DNA of 64,000 bases from Candidatus Pelagibacter sp. RS40 (GCF_002101295.1 NZ_CP020778.1:1314806-1378805); one strand, 5' to 3'. Counted from the stretch's first letter, positions 8,881 through 18,037 are shown. Made by a program: numbers and translations. Notes: generated by a model not told the origin, from the letters alone.

Positions 8881-9990
8881 TTATTTTTTTTCAATAACAA
8901 ATAATTCGTTGTTAAAATATATTCCCTGATGCTTATTCACAATTTGTTGAACAATTTTTTGATAATTTTTTTGTCTTTCTGCTATCATAATTTGTTCATC
9001 TGATATTTGGTTAACATAAACTGCAGCATTCCAAGCAGAAAATATAAGCGAAGTTGCAATACCTCCTGATATTTCATTTGGTAGAGCTCTCAAAATATAT
9101 TTAATTTTTTGTTTTTTATGAAATTTTAAGTCTCTTAAAAATTCTTTATCAGTATTATTTTTAATATATTTTACAATAGAATCGTGAAGAGATGGGAATG
9201 GCTTTTCTTTAGGCCATATTTTTTTTACTATTTGATTTCCGGGATCTCCACCACACGCGTGTACAACAACTAATTTTCCGTTTTTATCTAAAGATTTTAT
9301 CATTGGATCAATTACATACTTTACTTTTTTTTCAGCTGAAATTCTGGATCTGTAAGGTTGTGAGGCAATAATAAAATCATAATATGTTTTTCCATCATTT
9401 TTCTTTGGAATAACATTTTTCAATGAAAATTCTTGATCTTTTCTATAAATTACAATTACAGAAGGTTCTTTGTATGTTGGATTTCCAGTCTTAGGATTTC
9501 TTTCAATTTGCCATTTTTTGCTTAAAAATTCCTGATTAAGTTTTCTTAACTGTATATTGAAATCTAAAGATGAATTACCTTTTAATTTTACAATTTTCCA
9601 ATTCATTTTTTTTTGTTTTTTTACATCATTTGATTTAAGAGATGTTGACTCGACATAATTTAAATTTGAAATTACAAAAACTGTATTTTTATGTTCAACA
9701 AATCTATCAGGAAGTTTCTCAAGACCTAATCTAACATCTTCCATGCTAATTTCTTTTGTATTTACTAAAAGAGGTACGTTTGGCATTTTTTGATGACATT
9801 GTCTCATAACATTCATTAATAATGATCCATCTCCCATGCCTGCATCAAATATTTTAAGAGCAGGAAATTTTGGTTTTAGATTTTGAACTATTGGTTTGAG
9901 TGCGTCTGAAATTTTATTTTTTTCGTTAGTAGTTGTTACAAATAGCAGATATTTTTGCCTATTATCAAAGAATCTAAAATTTTTTTTCAT
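8881..9990 (-). CDS. Putative class I SAM-dependent methyltransferase-like protein
   Basis: A 369-aa soluble protein. Near residue 47 the motif KIFDAGMGDGSLL fits the SAM-binding glycine-rich loop of Rossmann methyltransferases; an acidic strand end (ISMEDVRLGLEKL) and VFVISNLNYVES follow. A second block, YYDFIIASQPYRSRISA then KNGKLVVVHACGGDPGNQ (about residues 203-250), resembles the later strands of the same fold. I do not recognise the substrate. It is the last gene of an operon: metY2, hydrolase, then this gene, whose start shares one base with the hydrolase stop. The company suggests methyl-group or sulfur metabolism. A weak A/T-rich hairpin follows its stop. Confidence 0.6.
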   Translation of the reverse strand: MKKNFRFFDNRQKYLLFVTTTNEKNKISDALKPIVQNLKPKFPALKIFDAGMGDGSLLMNVMRQCHQKMPNVPLLVNTKEISMEDVRLGLEKLPDRFVEHKNTVFVISNLNYVESTSLKSNDVKKQKKMNWKIVKLKGNSSLDFNIQLRKLNQEFLSKKWQIERNPKTGNPTYKEPSVIVIYRKDQEFSLKNVIPKKNDGKTYYDFIIASQPYRSRISAEKKVKYVIDPMIKSLDKNGKLVVVHACGGDPGNQIVKKIWPKEKPFPSLHDSIVKYIKNNTDKEFLRDLKFHKKQKIKYILRALPNEISGGIATSLIFSAWNAAVYVNQISDEQIMIAERQKNYQKIVQQIVNKHQGIYFNNELFVIEKK

Positions 9991-10811
9991 TAGTTTAATT
10001 TTTTTGCTGGATAATGTTCTAATATGAATTGTTTAAGCACCTTTAATACTCTATCTGCCTCCTCAAGAAGCATCATATGACCACAGTTATCAATAATTTC
10101 TACTCGACTGTTATCTATTAAGTCGGCTAATTTTTTTCCCTCTTTAACAGGGCACATTTTGTCTCCTGTTGCAAGAATAGATAGAGTAGGTATTTTTATT
10201 TGTTTTGCGGCTTCGAAACCATTTTTATAATTATCACAAGCTCTAAAATCTACTCCAAGAGTATTTTTAATTGTTCTTGATTTTGCTAACATACCACCTG
10301 TATTAATATGATACAGTCCAGGAACAGGATGACCACCAAAGTGTCCAGCTGGGCCATGAGCCCAATCCATCATTAAATCAACTGCTTTTGGGTTATTGTT
10401 TTCAGCAAGTGACAATAATTCTGGATTCATAGGTATTGCTCCAGCACCTCCCATTAAACTTAATGTTTTAATCTTTTCAGGATATCTTGAAGCACATTCC
10501 ATTGTCACTAAGCATCCCTGTGAATGACCAACCAAAGATGCCTCTTTATAACCAACTGAATCTATCACATCGCTCACCCAATCTGCCATATCTTCAATTG
10601 ATTTTAAACTTTCTCCACCAGATAAGCCATGTCCAGGCATATCCAGAGCTAAAACACTGTATCCGTGAAAAGCAAAATACCTTGTTTGTAGAACCCATGT
10701 CATATGAGTTAAACCACTACCATGGACAAAAATTATTAGAGGTTTATTTTTGTCAAAAGGTCTTCCACCAGTAGAGGCAAAAACCTCTGAACCATTTACC
10801 TCAAATTTCAT
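9990..10811 (-). CDS. Alpha/beta hydrolase fold protein
   Basis: A 273-aa alpha/beta hydrolase. The oxyanion segment is IIFVHGSGLTHMTW (about residue 27), the nucleophile elbow is LVGHSQGCLV (Ser near 97), a later acid lies in SILATGDKMCPV and the catalytic His in IIDNCGHMMLLEE. No signal peptide is visible, so it is probably cytosolic. It sits between metY2 (4-base ATGA overlap) and a methyltransferase-like gene, implying cotranslation. It could release a sulfur or methyl substrate, or act as a homoserine-acetyltransferase-like enzyme, since MetX also has this fold; sequence alone does not decide. General hydrolase call is firm, function is open. Confidence 0.82.
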   Translation of the reverse strand: MKFEVNGSEVFASTGGRPFDKNKPLIIFVHGSGLTHMTWVLQTRYFAFHGYSVLALDMPGHGLSGGESLKSIEDMADWVSDVIDSVGYKEASLVGHSQGCLVTMECASRYPEKIKTLSLMGGAGAIPMNPELLSLAENNNPKAVDLMMDWAHGPAGHFGGHPVPGLYHINTGGMLAKSRTIKNTLGVDFRACDNYKNGFEAAKQIKIPTLSILATGDKMCPVKEGKKLADLIDNSRVEIIDNCGHMMLLEEADRVLKVLKQFILEHYPAKKLN

Positions 10812-12139
10812 TGATTTGAAACTAATCTTGGTTTTCTTGCAGCTCTAAATCCTGCTTCAAAGTCATTTTTAATATCATCTATATCCTCAATACCAACAGA
10901 TAATCTAATCATATCATGAGACAACCCAGCAAATTTTAAAGTAGCTTCATCCATTTGTGAATGTGTTGCAGATGCAGGATGTATTACTAAAGTTCTTGTA
11001 TCACCTACATTTGCTAAATGTGAAGCAAGTTTTACGTTGTTAATAAATGCTTCGCCAGCTTCTTTTCCTCCTTTAATACCAAATGCTATCATTGATCCTC
11101 TCCCATTAGGTAATAATTTTTTTGCTAATTCATGATCAGGATGATCAGGAACACTTGGATGTGAAACCCACGCAACACTTTCATGATTAGATAAATATTC
11201 AACCATTTTTTCTGCATTAGAACAATGTTTTTGCATTCTTACAGATAAAGTTTCAATTCCTTGTAAAACATTCCAAGCATTCTGAGGACTTAAACATGGA
11301 CCAAAATCTCTCATTCCTTCTGCTCTCGCTTTCATTGTAAATGCAGTGGGTCCAAATTCTTCTGCAAATGAAAGTCCGTGATATCCCTCATATGGGGTTG
11401 TCATTGTTGGAAATTTATCGTTTTGCATCCAATCGAATTTACCACCTTCGACTAAGATACCAGCCATAGATGATCCATGCCCAGCCATCCATTTAGTTAA
11501 TGAATGAACTACTATATCAGCTCCATGTACAATTGGCTTACATAAGTAAGGTGTTTGATAAGTAGCATCAACCATTAAAGGTATTCCAGCTTCATGAGCA
11601 ATTTTAGCAATCTCAGGCATATTCATTAATTCATTACCTGGATTACCAACTAATTCGCCAAATATTCCTTTGGTATTTTCCTGAATAGCTTTTTTAAATC
11701 CTTCTGTATCTCTTGGTTTTACAAAAGTGCATTTGATACCAAATTTAGGAAGAGTAAGTCTAAATAAATTTACAGTACCTCCATATAATTGAGATGATAC
11801 TACTAAATGGTCTCCAGCTTGGCACAAAGTCATTATTGTTAAAAATATAGCACTCATGCCAGACGAAGTTGCTAGTGCAGCAGTACCACCTTCTAATGCA
11901 GCAACTCTTTCCTCAAGAACTGCAACTGTTGGATTTGAAATTCTACTGTATATGTGTCCGCCTCTCTCTAAGTTAAAAAGAGCAGCAGCATGATCGACAT
12001 CATCGAATAAATATGAGGTAGTTTGATAAATTGGCACCTGCCTTGAACCAGCATTTTTATGTGGCTGATATCCAGCATGTAAGCTTAAAGTATCAAATTT
12101 ATAAGTTTTGGGCTCAGCACCTTTTTTTTTATCACTCAT
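10808..12139 (-). CDS. metY: O-acetylhomoserine sulfhydrylase paralog (MetY-like), operon copy
   Basis: Second PLP-dependent MetY-family enzyme (443 aa). Hallmarks are LSLHAGYQPHKNAGSRQVP, YSRISNPTVAVLEERVAALE, the PLP lysine in VVHSLTKWMAGHGSSMAG and the C-terminal LSVGIEDIDDIKNDFE. It is clearly homologous to the first copy but divergent, so it is not a recent duplication. Its leader has a plain AGGAG ribosome binding site and no CCC/GGG pseudoknot, so regulation differs from the other copy. It heads an operon with a hydrolase and a methyltransferase-like gene. It could use methanethiol or another thiol, or act as a gamma-lyase; this is inference. Confidence 0.9.
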   Translation of the reverse strand: MSDKKKGAEPKTYKFDTLSLHAGYQPHKNAGSRQVPIYQTTSYLFDDVDHAAALFNLERGGHIYSRISNPTVAVLEERVAALEGGTAALATSSGMSAIFLTIMTLCQAGDHLVVSSQLYGGTVNLFRLTLPKFGIKCTFVKPRDTEGFKKAIQENTKGIFGELVGNPGNELMNMPEIAKIAHEAGIPLMVDATYQTPYLCKPIVHGADIVVHSLTKWMAGHGSSMAGILVEGGKFDWMQNDKFPTMTTPYEGYHGLSFAEEFGPTAFTMKARAEGMRDFGPCLSPQNAWNVLQGIETLSVRMQKHCSNAEKMVEYLSNHESVAWVSHPSVPDHPDHELAKKLLPNGRGSMIAFGIKGGKEAGEAFINNVKLASHLANVGDTRTLVIHPASATHSQMDEATLKFAGLSHDMIRLSVGIEDIDDIKNDFEAGFRAARKPRLVSNQ

Positions 12140-12229
12140 TAATTCTCCTATAATTTTTTAATTAGACTTTGAAACTCGGAAACTAGCATAAAATATCGAT
12201 TATAATAGACTTTTTTGCCTTCTAATAAA

Positions 12230-12258
12230 TTGACAATAAACGTTTTTGTAAGTATTAA
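12230..12258 (+). promoter_or_regulatory. Sigma-70-type promoter for rplM-rpsI-argC-hom
   Basis: TTGACA at 12230-12235, a 17-base spacer, then TATTAA at 12253-12258. The expected start point near 12265 is only about 5 bases before the rplM ATG at 12270, so the message would be nearly leaderless. The -35 is a perfect consensus; the -10 is a partial match, hence moderate confidence. Confidence 0.45.
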
Positions 12259-12269
12259 TCCCGCACATC

Positions 12270-12728
12270 ATGACAAAATTTGTTAAAAAAGCTGATATTC
12301 AATCAAAATGGTTCGAGATAGATGCGACAGATGCGGTTGTTGGAAGAATTGCTACCGTAGTGTCAAAGATAATTAGAGGCAAAAATAAAACTACTTTCAC
12401 ACCACATATGGACCATGGTGACTTTGTAGTAGTAAAAAATGTAGATTTAATAAAATTTACTGGTAATAAATTTCAAGACAAAAAATACTTTAGACACACA
12501 GGTCATCCTGGAGGAATCAAAGAAACTACCCCTGAAAAATTACACGATACAAAACCTGGTGAAGTTTTAAAATTAGCGGTGAAAAGAATGTTGCCAGGTG
12601 GAGCGCTAGCAAAAAAACAATTAGGTAAATTAAAAATTTATGCAGGATCAAATCATCCTCATGAAGCTCAAAATCCTGAAAAAATTGAGTTATCAAAATT
12701 AAATATTAAAAATGTAGTTAGAAATTAA
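12270..12728 (+). CDS. rplM: 50S ribosomal protein L13
   Basis: Early-assembly large-subunit protein, 152 aa. WFEIDATDAVVGRIATVVSKIIRGKNK, the loop GDFVVVKNVDLIKFTGNK, FRHTGHPGG and AVKRMLPGGALAKKQLGKLKIYAG are the L13 core. The gene pair with rpsI, one base apart, is universal in bacteria. A consensus-like promoter lies immediately upstream and the run continues into argC, a lipoprotein gene and hom. Confidence 0.97.
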   Translation: MTKFVKKADIQSKWFEIDATDAVVGRIATVVSKIIRGKNKTTFTPHMDHGDFVVVKNVDLIKFTGNKFQDKKYFRHTGHPGGIKETTPEKLHDTKPGEVLKLAVKRMLPGGALAKKQLGKLKIYAGSNHPHEAQNPEKIELSKLNIKNVVRN

Positions 12729-12729
12729 A

Positions 12730-13158
12730 ATGGAAAATACCAATCAATCACCAAAAATTAAATTAGATTTTAAAGATAGCAAATATGCGACTGGAAGAAG
12801 AAAAACTTCTATTGCGAAAGTTTGGTTAAAGAAAGGTACTGGCAAGATTTATGTAAATGGGAAAACATTAGACGATTATTTCACAAGCTCATCCCATAGG
12901 ATGCAGATCATGAGACCGTTTGATATAATCAATCAATCCACAGAATACGATGTTAAATCAAAAGTTGTAGGCGGTGGTCATACTGGTCAAGCAGGGGCAT
13001 TGGTTCATGGTATATCAAGAGCACTCCTTCAATTTGATGAAAATCTTAAACCTACATTAAGAAAAGAAAAACTTACAACAAGAGATTCTAGATCTGTGGA
13101 AAGAAAAAAACCTGGTAGAGCAAAAGCTAGAAGAAGTTTTCAATTTTCTAAAAGATAA
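12730..13158 (+). CDS. rpsI: 30S ribosomal protein S9
   Basis: Small-subunit protein of 142 aa whose C-terminal tail reaches the P-site tRNA. YATGRRKTSIAKVWLKKGTG, VVGGGHTGQAGALVHGISRAL and the basic end KKPGRAKARRSFQFSKR are diagnostic; the terminal SKR is the conserved tail. About 14 extra N-terminal residues (MENTNQSPKIKLDF) precede the conserved domain, as in many alphaproteobacteria. It follows rplM after one base. Confidence 0.97.
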   Translation: MENTNQSPKIKLDFKDSKYATGRRKTSIAKVWLKKGTGKIYVNGKTLDDYFTSSSHRMQIMRPFDIINQSTEYDVKSKVVGGGHTGQAGALVHGISRALLQFDENLKPTLRKEKLTTRDSRSVERKKPGRAKARRSFQFSKR

Positions 13159-13191
13159 TATCTTTTTACATCACAACTGTTATATTGTTTT

Positions 13192-14217
13192 ATGTCTAAG
13201 CTAAATGTTTTGGTATGCGGATCTACAGGATATATTGGAATTGAGTTAGTTAAAATTTTAGCAAGACATAAAAAAATTCATATCAAATACTTATGTGGAA
13301 ATAGTTCTGCAGGTAAAAACATCTCATTTTATGATAAATCATTATCTAAAAAAAAATTACCAATCATAAGAAAATTTCAAAAAAAATTATTGAAAGAAGT
13401 TGATGTTATTTTTTCAGCACAGCCAAATGGCGCAGCTCAAAAACTTTCTAAATTTTTATTAGACAAAAACTTACTTATTGATTTATCAGCAGATTTTAGA
13501 TTAAAAAATAAAAATGAATATTTAAAGTGGTATAAAATTAAACATTGTGCCCAAAAATTAATTAAAAATTCAATTTATTCATTGCCAGAATTAAAAAAAA
13601 ATCAGTTAAAAAATCAAAAAGTAATATCTTCACCTGGATGTTATCCTACTTCCATTTTATTGCCTTTGGCACCACTAATTCAAAAAAATTTTATTTCAAA
13701 TAGAAACATAGTGATAGATTCTAAATCTGGCTATTCAGGAGCTGGTCGTAATGTTCATAAAAAATATAAAAATAAAAATCTTTATGAGTCTCTTAGCGCC
13801 TATGGTATTGCAAATCATAGACACAACTCAGAAATTCAACAAGAATTAGATTTATATACTAAAAAAAAAAATTATTTTGATTTTACTCCTCATCTATCAC
13901 CAATGTTTAGAGGAATTATTACAACTATTAATGTCGATTTAAAAAAAAAAATAGATACAAAAAAAATACATCGATACCTAAGTAAATTTTATAAAAAAAG
14001 TAAATTTGTTAAAATTAAAAAAATTAATTCTTTGTTAAGCACAAATGAGGTTATAAATACTAATAATTGTTTGATATCTATTTGTAATAGTAAGAATAAA
14101 AATAAATTAATAATTTTATCTGCAATAGATAATCTTATAAAAGGGGGTGGAGGTCAGGCCGTGCAAAGTATGAACATCTATTACGGATTTAAAGAAGATG
14201 AGGCTTTAAATGTTTAA
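13192..14217 (+). CDS. argC: N-acetyl-gamma-glutamyl-phosphate reductase
   Basis: NADPH-dependent third step of arginine synthesis (341 aa). The Rossmann start is LNVLVCGSTGYIGIELVKIL, the catalytic Cys lies in VISSPGCYPTSILLPL (about residue 150), and the substrate segment is SKSGYSGAGRNVHKK. The active-site His lies in NHRHNSEIQQEL and the C-terminal end has DNLIKGGGGQAVQSMN. Complete length for the family. It follows rpsI by 33 bases, which is an alphaproteobacterial arrangement. Its 3' end overlaps the following small lipoprotein gene by 8 bases. Confidence 0.96.
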   Translation: MSKLNVLVCGSTGYIGIELVKILARHKKIHIKYLCGNSSAGKNISFYDKSLSKKKLPIIRKFQKKLLKEVDVIFSAQPNGAAQKLSKFLLDKNLLIDLSADFRLKNKNEYLKWYKIKHCAQKLIKNSIYSLPELKKNQLKNQKVISSPGCYPTSILLPLAPLIQKNFISNRNIVIDSKSGYSGAGRNVHKKYKNKNLYESLSAYGIANHRHNSEIQQELDLYTKKKNYFDFTPHLSPMFRGIITTINVDLKKKIDTKKIHRYLSKFYKKSKFVKIKKINSLLSTNEVINTNNCLISICNSKNKNKLIILSAIDNLIKGGGGQAVQSMNIYYGFKEDEALNV

Positions 14218-14422
14218 ACTATTAAATTTAGTGATTATTTTAATTTTTGTTACTAACTGTTCTATTGATACAAAAACAGGTATTTGGGAGAATAAAAAAG
14301 AGATATCAACTGATACAGAGCTATCTTCATTAAGTTTTGATGAAAATTTAACATTTGATGAATTTAAAAATAATGTAATTATTTATGGTAAAAAAAGCGA
14401 ATATCCAAAATTAATGGAATAA
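14210..14422 (+). CDS. Small predicted lipoprotein, unknown function
   Basis: A 70-aa product with a hydrophobic N-terminus MFKLLNLVIILIFVTNCS; the lipobox VTNC gives Cys17 as the modified residue. The mature part is acidic and polar (DTKTGIWENKKEIS.., then FDEFKNNVIIYGKK). Translation is probably coupled to argC (8-base overlap), and hom starts 4 bases later. I do not recognise the family. The CS.DTKTGIW start reminds me of N-termini of SAR11 PQQ-propeller (BamB-like) lipoproteins, so it may be a remnant or a free-standing small relative; this is weak inference. Confidence 0.6.
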   Translation: MFKLLNLVIILIFVTNCSIDTKTGIWENKKEISTDTELSSLSFDENLTFDEFKNNVIIYGKKSEYPKLME

Positions 14423-14426
14423 AGTT

Positions 14427-15716
14427 ATGAGGCAAATTAATATTGCAATAGTTGGTTTAGGGCAAATTGGTAATTATTTATACAATGAACTTTTATCAAA
14501 GAAAAAAGATATAGAGATTAAAACAGGAAAAAGAATACAAATAGTTGCTATATCTGCTAAAAATAAAAATAAGAAACGAAAGTTCAAAATAAATAAAAAA
14601 ATATTTTATAAAAATCCTTTAGATATAATTAATAATAAAAAAGTTGATATTTTAATAGAAGCAATAGGTTTTGCTGATGGTTTGTCTAAAAAAATTGTTG
14701 AAAATGCTTTAAAAAATAAAATACATGTCATAACACCTAACAAGGCACTAATTTCCAAACATGGTGATTATTTATCTTTTTTAGCTGAAAAAAATAAAGT
14801 TAATCTCGAATTTGAGGCTGCAGTTGCAGGTGGCATACCGATTGTCAGAACTATTAAAGAGGGATTGGCGACAAATAAAATTACAAAGGTTTATGGAATA
14901 TTAAATGGTACATGTAATTACATACTTTCTCAAATGGAGAAAACAAAAGATAGTTTTAAAAATGTTTTAAAAAATGCTCAAAAATTAGGTTATGCTGAAC
15001 CTGGAAATCCAAAACTTGACCTTAATGGTTACGATGCGTTAGCAAAAGTTAAAATCTTATCTGCTTTAGCTTTTAATTGTAAAATTTCAAAATCACAAAG
15101 TTTGATGGAAGGAATTGAAAAAATTGAAGCTACTGATTTTGATATTGTTGAAAAATTAAATCTAAGAATTAAACTATTAGGTATTACAGAGATAATTAAT
15201 AATAAAATTTTTGAACGTGTACACCCATGTTTAGTTTCAAGAGATTCTTATATTGGAAATGTAACTGATGTAATGAATGCTGTTATTTTAGAGGGTAAAC
15301 CTGTTGGTGAAAGTGTGATGCAAGGTGAGGGGGCAGGACCAGGGCCAACCACATCAGCATTAATGTCTGATTTATTATCAATTTTAAGAGGTAATATTAA
15401 GTTTCCATTTGGTATATCAAATAAAAAAAGGAATTTATCAATTAGTTATAATTATAATTCATATGAAAATTCTTTATATTTAAGAGTTGAAGTAAAAGAT
15501 AAACCAGGTGTACTTTCATCCATAACAAATATACTAGCTAAAAATAATATTTCTGTTCAAAGACTAATACAAATTCCAGATAATAAAAGAAAAACTGCTT
15601 CAATCATAATTATCACTCATAAATGCAAAGAGATAAATTCAAACAAATGTATAAAAATGTTAAAAAAGGATTCAAATATACTTAAAGAACCTAATTTAAT
15701 AAGGCTATTTAATTAA
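14427..15716 (+). CDS. hom: Homoserine dehydrogenase
   Basis: NAD(P)H-dependent reduction of aspartate semialdehyde to homoserine, the branch-point for threonine and methionine (429 aa). The Rossmann motif is INIAIVGLGQIGNYL; VITPNKALISKHGD, VAGGIPIVRTIKEGL and GILNGTCNYILSQM form the substrate and cofactor core, with a GEGAGPGPTTSALMSDL loop. The last ~80 residues (LRVEVKDKPGVLSSITNIL) are an ACT domain, so feedback control by an amino acid is likely. It supplies homoserine upstream of the MetY enzymes in this window. The 3' end overlaps convergent gpx by 8 bases. Confidence 0.95.
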   Translation: MRQINIAIVGLGQIGNYLYNELLSKKKDIEIKTGKRIQIVAISAKNKNKKRKFKINKKIFYKNPLDIINNKKVDILIEAIGFADGLSKKIVENALKNKIHVITPNKALISKHGDYLSFLAEKNKVNLEFEAAVAGGIPIVRTIKEGLATNKITKVYGILNGTCNYILSQMEKTKDSFKNVLKNAQKLGYAEPGNPKLDLNGYDALAKVKILSALAFNCKISKSQSLMEGIEKIEATDFDIVEKLNLRIKLLGITEIINNKIFERVHPCLVSRDSYIGNVTDVMNAVILEGKPVGESVMQGEGAGPGPTTSALMSDLLSILRGNIKFPFGISNKKRNLSISYNYNSYENSLYLRVEVKDKPGVLSSITNILAKNNISVQRLIQIPDNKRKTASIIIITHKCKEINSNKCIKMLKKDSNILKEPNLIRLFN

Positions 15717-16272
15717 GTAAATTCTCAATACTATTTATTATTTTTTTCGAGGTCGGTCTTGTAAAAGACATAAATGTATCTTCAATTTTACCATTTGGAT
15801 TTATTAGTATTTTATGAAAATTCCATTTTGGAATAGTTGATTTACCGTGATTTTTAAATGCCCATTTATAAACTTCATGCGCATTATCTCCTTTAACGTC
15901 AGTTTTTTCCATCATTGGAAAAGTTATATTAAAATTAACTTCACAAAATTCTTTAATTTCATCATTTGTGCCTGGTTCTTGTGAACCAAATTGATTTGAA
16001 GGCATTCCTATAACTACAAAATCTTTATTTTTATAAGTATCCCAAATTTTTTGTAAATCATCATATTGTTTTGTAAAACCACATCTGCTAGCTACATTTA
16101 CTAGAAGAACAGTTTTACCTCTATAATCAGATAAATTTATTTCATCACCTGAAATCGACTTTAATTTAAAGTCAAAAAATACTTTATCATATTTTGCAAA
16201 TACACTTTTTAAATTAAACATACTTATTAATATTATTATAAAAATTAGCTTAAAATTTACTTTTTTTTTCAT
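15709..16272 (-). CDS. Glutathione peroxidase family protein with signal peptide
   Basis: Thiol peroxidase of 187 aa reducing hydroperoxides. The peroxidatic Cys is in LLVNVASRCGFTKQYDDLQ (Cys, not selenocysteine), with the conserved Gln in GMPSNQFGSQEPG and the Trp-Asn in IPKWNFHKILI forming the tetrad. An N-terminal hydrophobic stretch (FKLIFIIILISMFNLKSVFA, residues ~7-26) is a likely Sec signal, so the enzyme would act in the periplasm. Many bacterial members use thioredoxin rather than glutathione. It overlaps nhaA upstream by 4 bases and hom convergently by 8. Confidence 0.9.
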   Translation of the reverse strand: MKKKVNFKLIFIIILISMFNLKSVFAKYDKVFFDFKLKSISGDEINLSDYRGKTVLLVNVASRCGFTKQYDDLQKIWDTYKNKDFVVIGMPSNQFGSQEPGTNDEIKEFCEVNFNITFPMMEKTDVKGDNAHEVYKWAFKNHGKSTIPKWNFHKILINPNGKIEDTFMSFTRPTSKKIINSIENLLN

Positions 16273-17444
16273 TTATTTTTTGAAAAAATAAGTAGTAACA
16301 AATAACCAAAAACAGTAGAAAGCAAAGATCCCGACAAGACTCCAATTTTAACCCCATCCATATATTGCGTACTATCTACGAAAGCTAGATTCCCAACAAA
16401 TAAACTCATAGTAAAACCAATACCTGTTAATACCCCAACAGCATAAAAATTAATCCAATTTGAATTAGTTGGCATTTGTGCAAATTTAAGTTTAATCGAG
16501 ATGTAAGAAAATACAAAAACACCTAATTGTTTTCCTACAAATAAACCTAATAAGATACCAAGAGGTACTTTATTTAAAAGTGAAGCAAATGTTAAACCTT
16601 CAAGTGATACTCCAGCATTTGCAAACGCAAAAAGTGGCATAATACCAAATGCAACATATGGGCTAATTGCATGCTCTAATTTAATCAAAAGTGAAAAATC
16701 TTTCTCTTTTTTTCTATGAGGTATGGTGCAAGCTAACAAAACACCGGCTATAGTAGCATGGATTCCTGATTGATGAGTAAACTCCCACAGAAATAAACCT
16801 ACAATTAAGTATGGTAAGAATTTTTTAACATCTAATTTATTTAAAATTAGCAAGATTATGAATGCTATAAGCATCAAAGATAAATATTTTATGCTTAAAT
16901 CTCCTGAGTAGAATAATGCAATAATTACAATTGCGCCTAAATCATCTATTATTGCAAGAGCTGTTAAAAAAACTTTTAGAGATATTGGCACCCTTGAGCC
17001 TAGTAAAGATAAAACACCAAGTGAGAATGCAATATCTGTAGCAGATGGTATTGCCCACCCAACAATTGTTTCCGAATTTCCATAATTTATAAATATGTAA
17101 AAAAGTGCAGGTACCAACATCCCGCCCACAGCCCCAATTATAGGGAGCATAGCTTGCTTAATATTTGATAATTCGCCCTGTAAAAATTCTCTTTTAATTT
17201 CTAAAGTTACAAAAAAGAAAAATATTGCCATCAAAGCATCATTTATCCAATGTAATACAGATAACTTAATACCAAAGTTGTTTATACCTATAAACAAATA
17301 CTTTTCTAAAGTTTTAAAATATAAATTTGATAATTCCGAATTACTAATTACTAAAGCAATTATAGCACTAAATAATAGCACTAAACCACTTGCTGCCTCT
17401 AATTTAAAAAACCATCTAAATGGTTTAGTTATATTGTTTATCAT
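16269..17444 (-). CDS. nhaA: Na+/H+ antiporter NhaA
   Basis: Electrogenic Na+/H+ exchanger of the inner membrane (391 aa, about 12 helices). The paired aspartates of the ion site are in LTALAIIDDLGAIVIIA (about residue 160). FFFVTLEIKREFLQGELS, GWAIPSATDIAFSLGVLSLLG and GIGFTMSLFVGNLAF are family segments. It fits a marine cell using sodium gradients. It shares a base with the upstream zinc-ribbon gene (stop/start overlap at 17444) and overlaps gpx by 4 bases, so the three form one operon. Confidence 0.95.
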   Translation of the reverse strand: MINNITKPFRWFFKLEAASGLVLLFSAIIALVISNSELSNLYFKTLEKYLFIGINNFGIKLSVLHWINDALMAIFFFFVTLEIKREFLQGELSNIKQAMLPIIGAVGGMLVPALFYIFINYGNSETIVGWAIPSATDIAFSLGVLSLLGSRVPISLKVFLTALAIIDDLGAIVIIALFYSGDLSIKYLSLMLIAFIILLILNKLDVKKFLPYLIVGLFLWEFTHQSGIHATIAGVLLACTIPHRKKEKDFSLLIKLEHAISPYVAFGIMPLFAFANAGVSLEGLTFASLLNKVPLGILLGLFVGKQLGVFVFSYISIKLKFAQMPTNSNWINFYAVGVLTGIGFTMSLFVGNLAFVDSTQYMDGVKIGVLSGSLLSTVFGYLLLLIFSKNK

Positions 17445-17941
17445 TATCGTATTAAATCTTTAATAAATGAGTTTATGTCAGCAATAATTGTATAAAAGCT
17501 ATCAAGCATTGGATTTAAAAAAGGCATATACTTAGATAATTCAATCCTAAAAGTATCTATAATAATTATTAATGCTGCTACAGAAATAATTATAACAATA
17601 ATCATATTTAATAATTTTATTGGTTTGTCTTTTTTTTTTCTTTTTTGCTCTTTTTTTTTTATTTTATTAGTTACTTTTTGTTCTTTTTTTAATTCTTTTT
17701 CAACAGTTTCGTCTTCAATGGGTATAAATTCTTTCGATGGGTTAATTTTTTTTTCTTGATTTTTATTTTCTAAAATTACTTCTTCTGATTTAAACGGTTC
17801 ATTAATTATTTCCTCATTTTTTTTAATTATGAAATGCCATTTGTGCATGCAATTACTACATTGTAATAATCTTCCATGCTTGGGAATAAGATTTTGATCA
17901 ATGTTAAATCTCTTAGCACATTCAGGACAACTTATAATCAT
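17444..17941 (-). CDS. MJ0042-type zinc-ribbon membrane protein
   Basis: A 165-aa protein with an N-terminal zinc ribbon: ISCPECAKRFNIDQNLI, then LLQCSNCMHKWHF, giving a C-x2-C and C-x2-C pair as in the MJ0042 finger found at the start of many alphaproteobacterial regulators. A highly charged Lys/Glu linker (residues ~45-105) follows, then one membrane helix (MIIVIIISVAALIIIIDTF) and a short C-terminal tail. The ribbon would be cytoplasmic. Function unknown; similar proteins often lie near cell-division genes, but here the neighbour is nhaA. It is first in the nhaA-gpx operon. Confidence 0.75.
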   Translation of the reverse strand: MIISCPECAKRFNIDQNLIPKHGRLLQCSNCMHKWHFIIKKNEEIINEPFKSEEVILENKNQEKKINPSKEFIPIEDETVEKELKKEQKVTNKIKKKEQKRKKKDKPIKLLNMIIVIIISVAALIIIIDTFRIELSKYMPFLNPMLDSFYTIIADINSFIKDLIR

Positions 17942-18037
17942 AAAAGTTAGAATATATAATAAATAAATAGTTTTTTATTAATAATCGACATTAATATACT
18001 TTGAAATTTAATTATTCTACTGTATTAGTACTGCATT

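Noticed and set aside
10487..10774. 95-aa plus-strand frame
   Set aside because: Antisense to the well-supported alpha/beta hydrolase; no family features.
12140..12269. SAM riboswitch before the second metY
   Set aside because: The leader has a plain AGGAG site and no CCC/G-run or stem matching the pseudoknot of the first copy.
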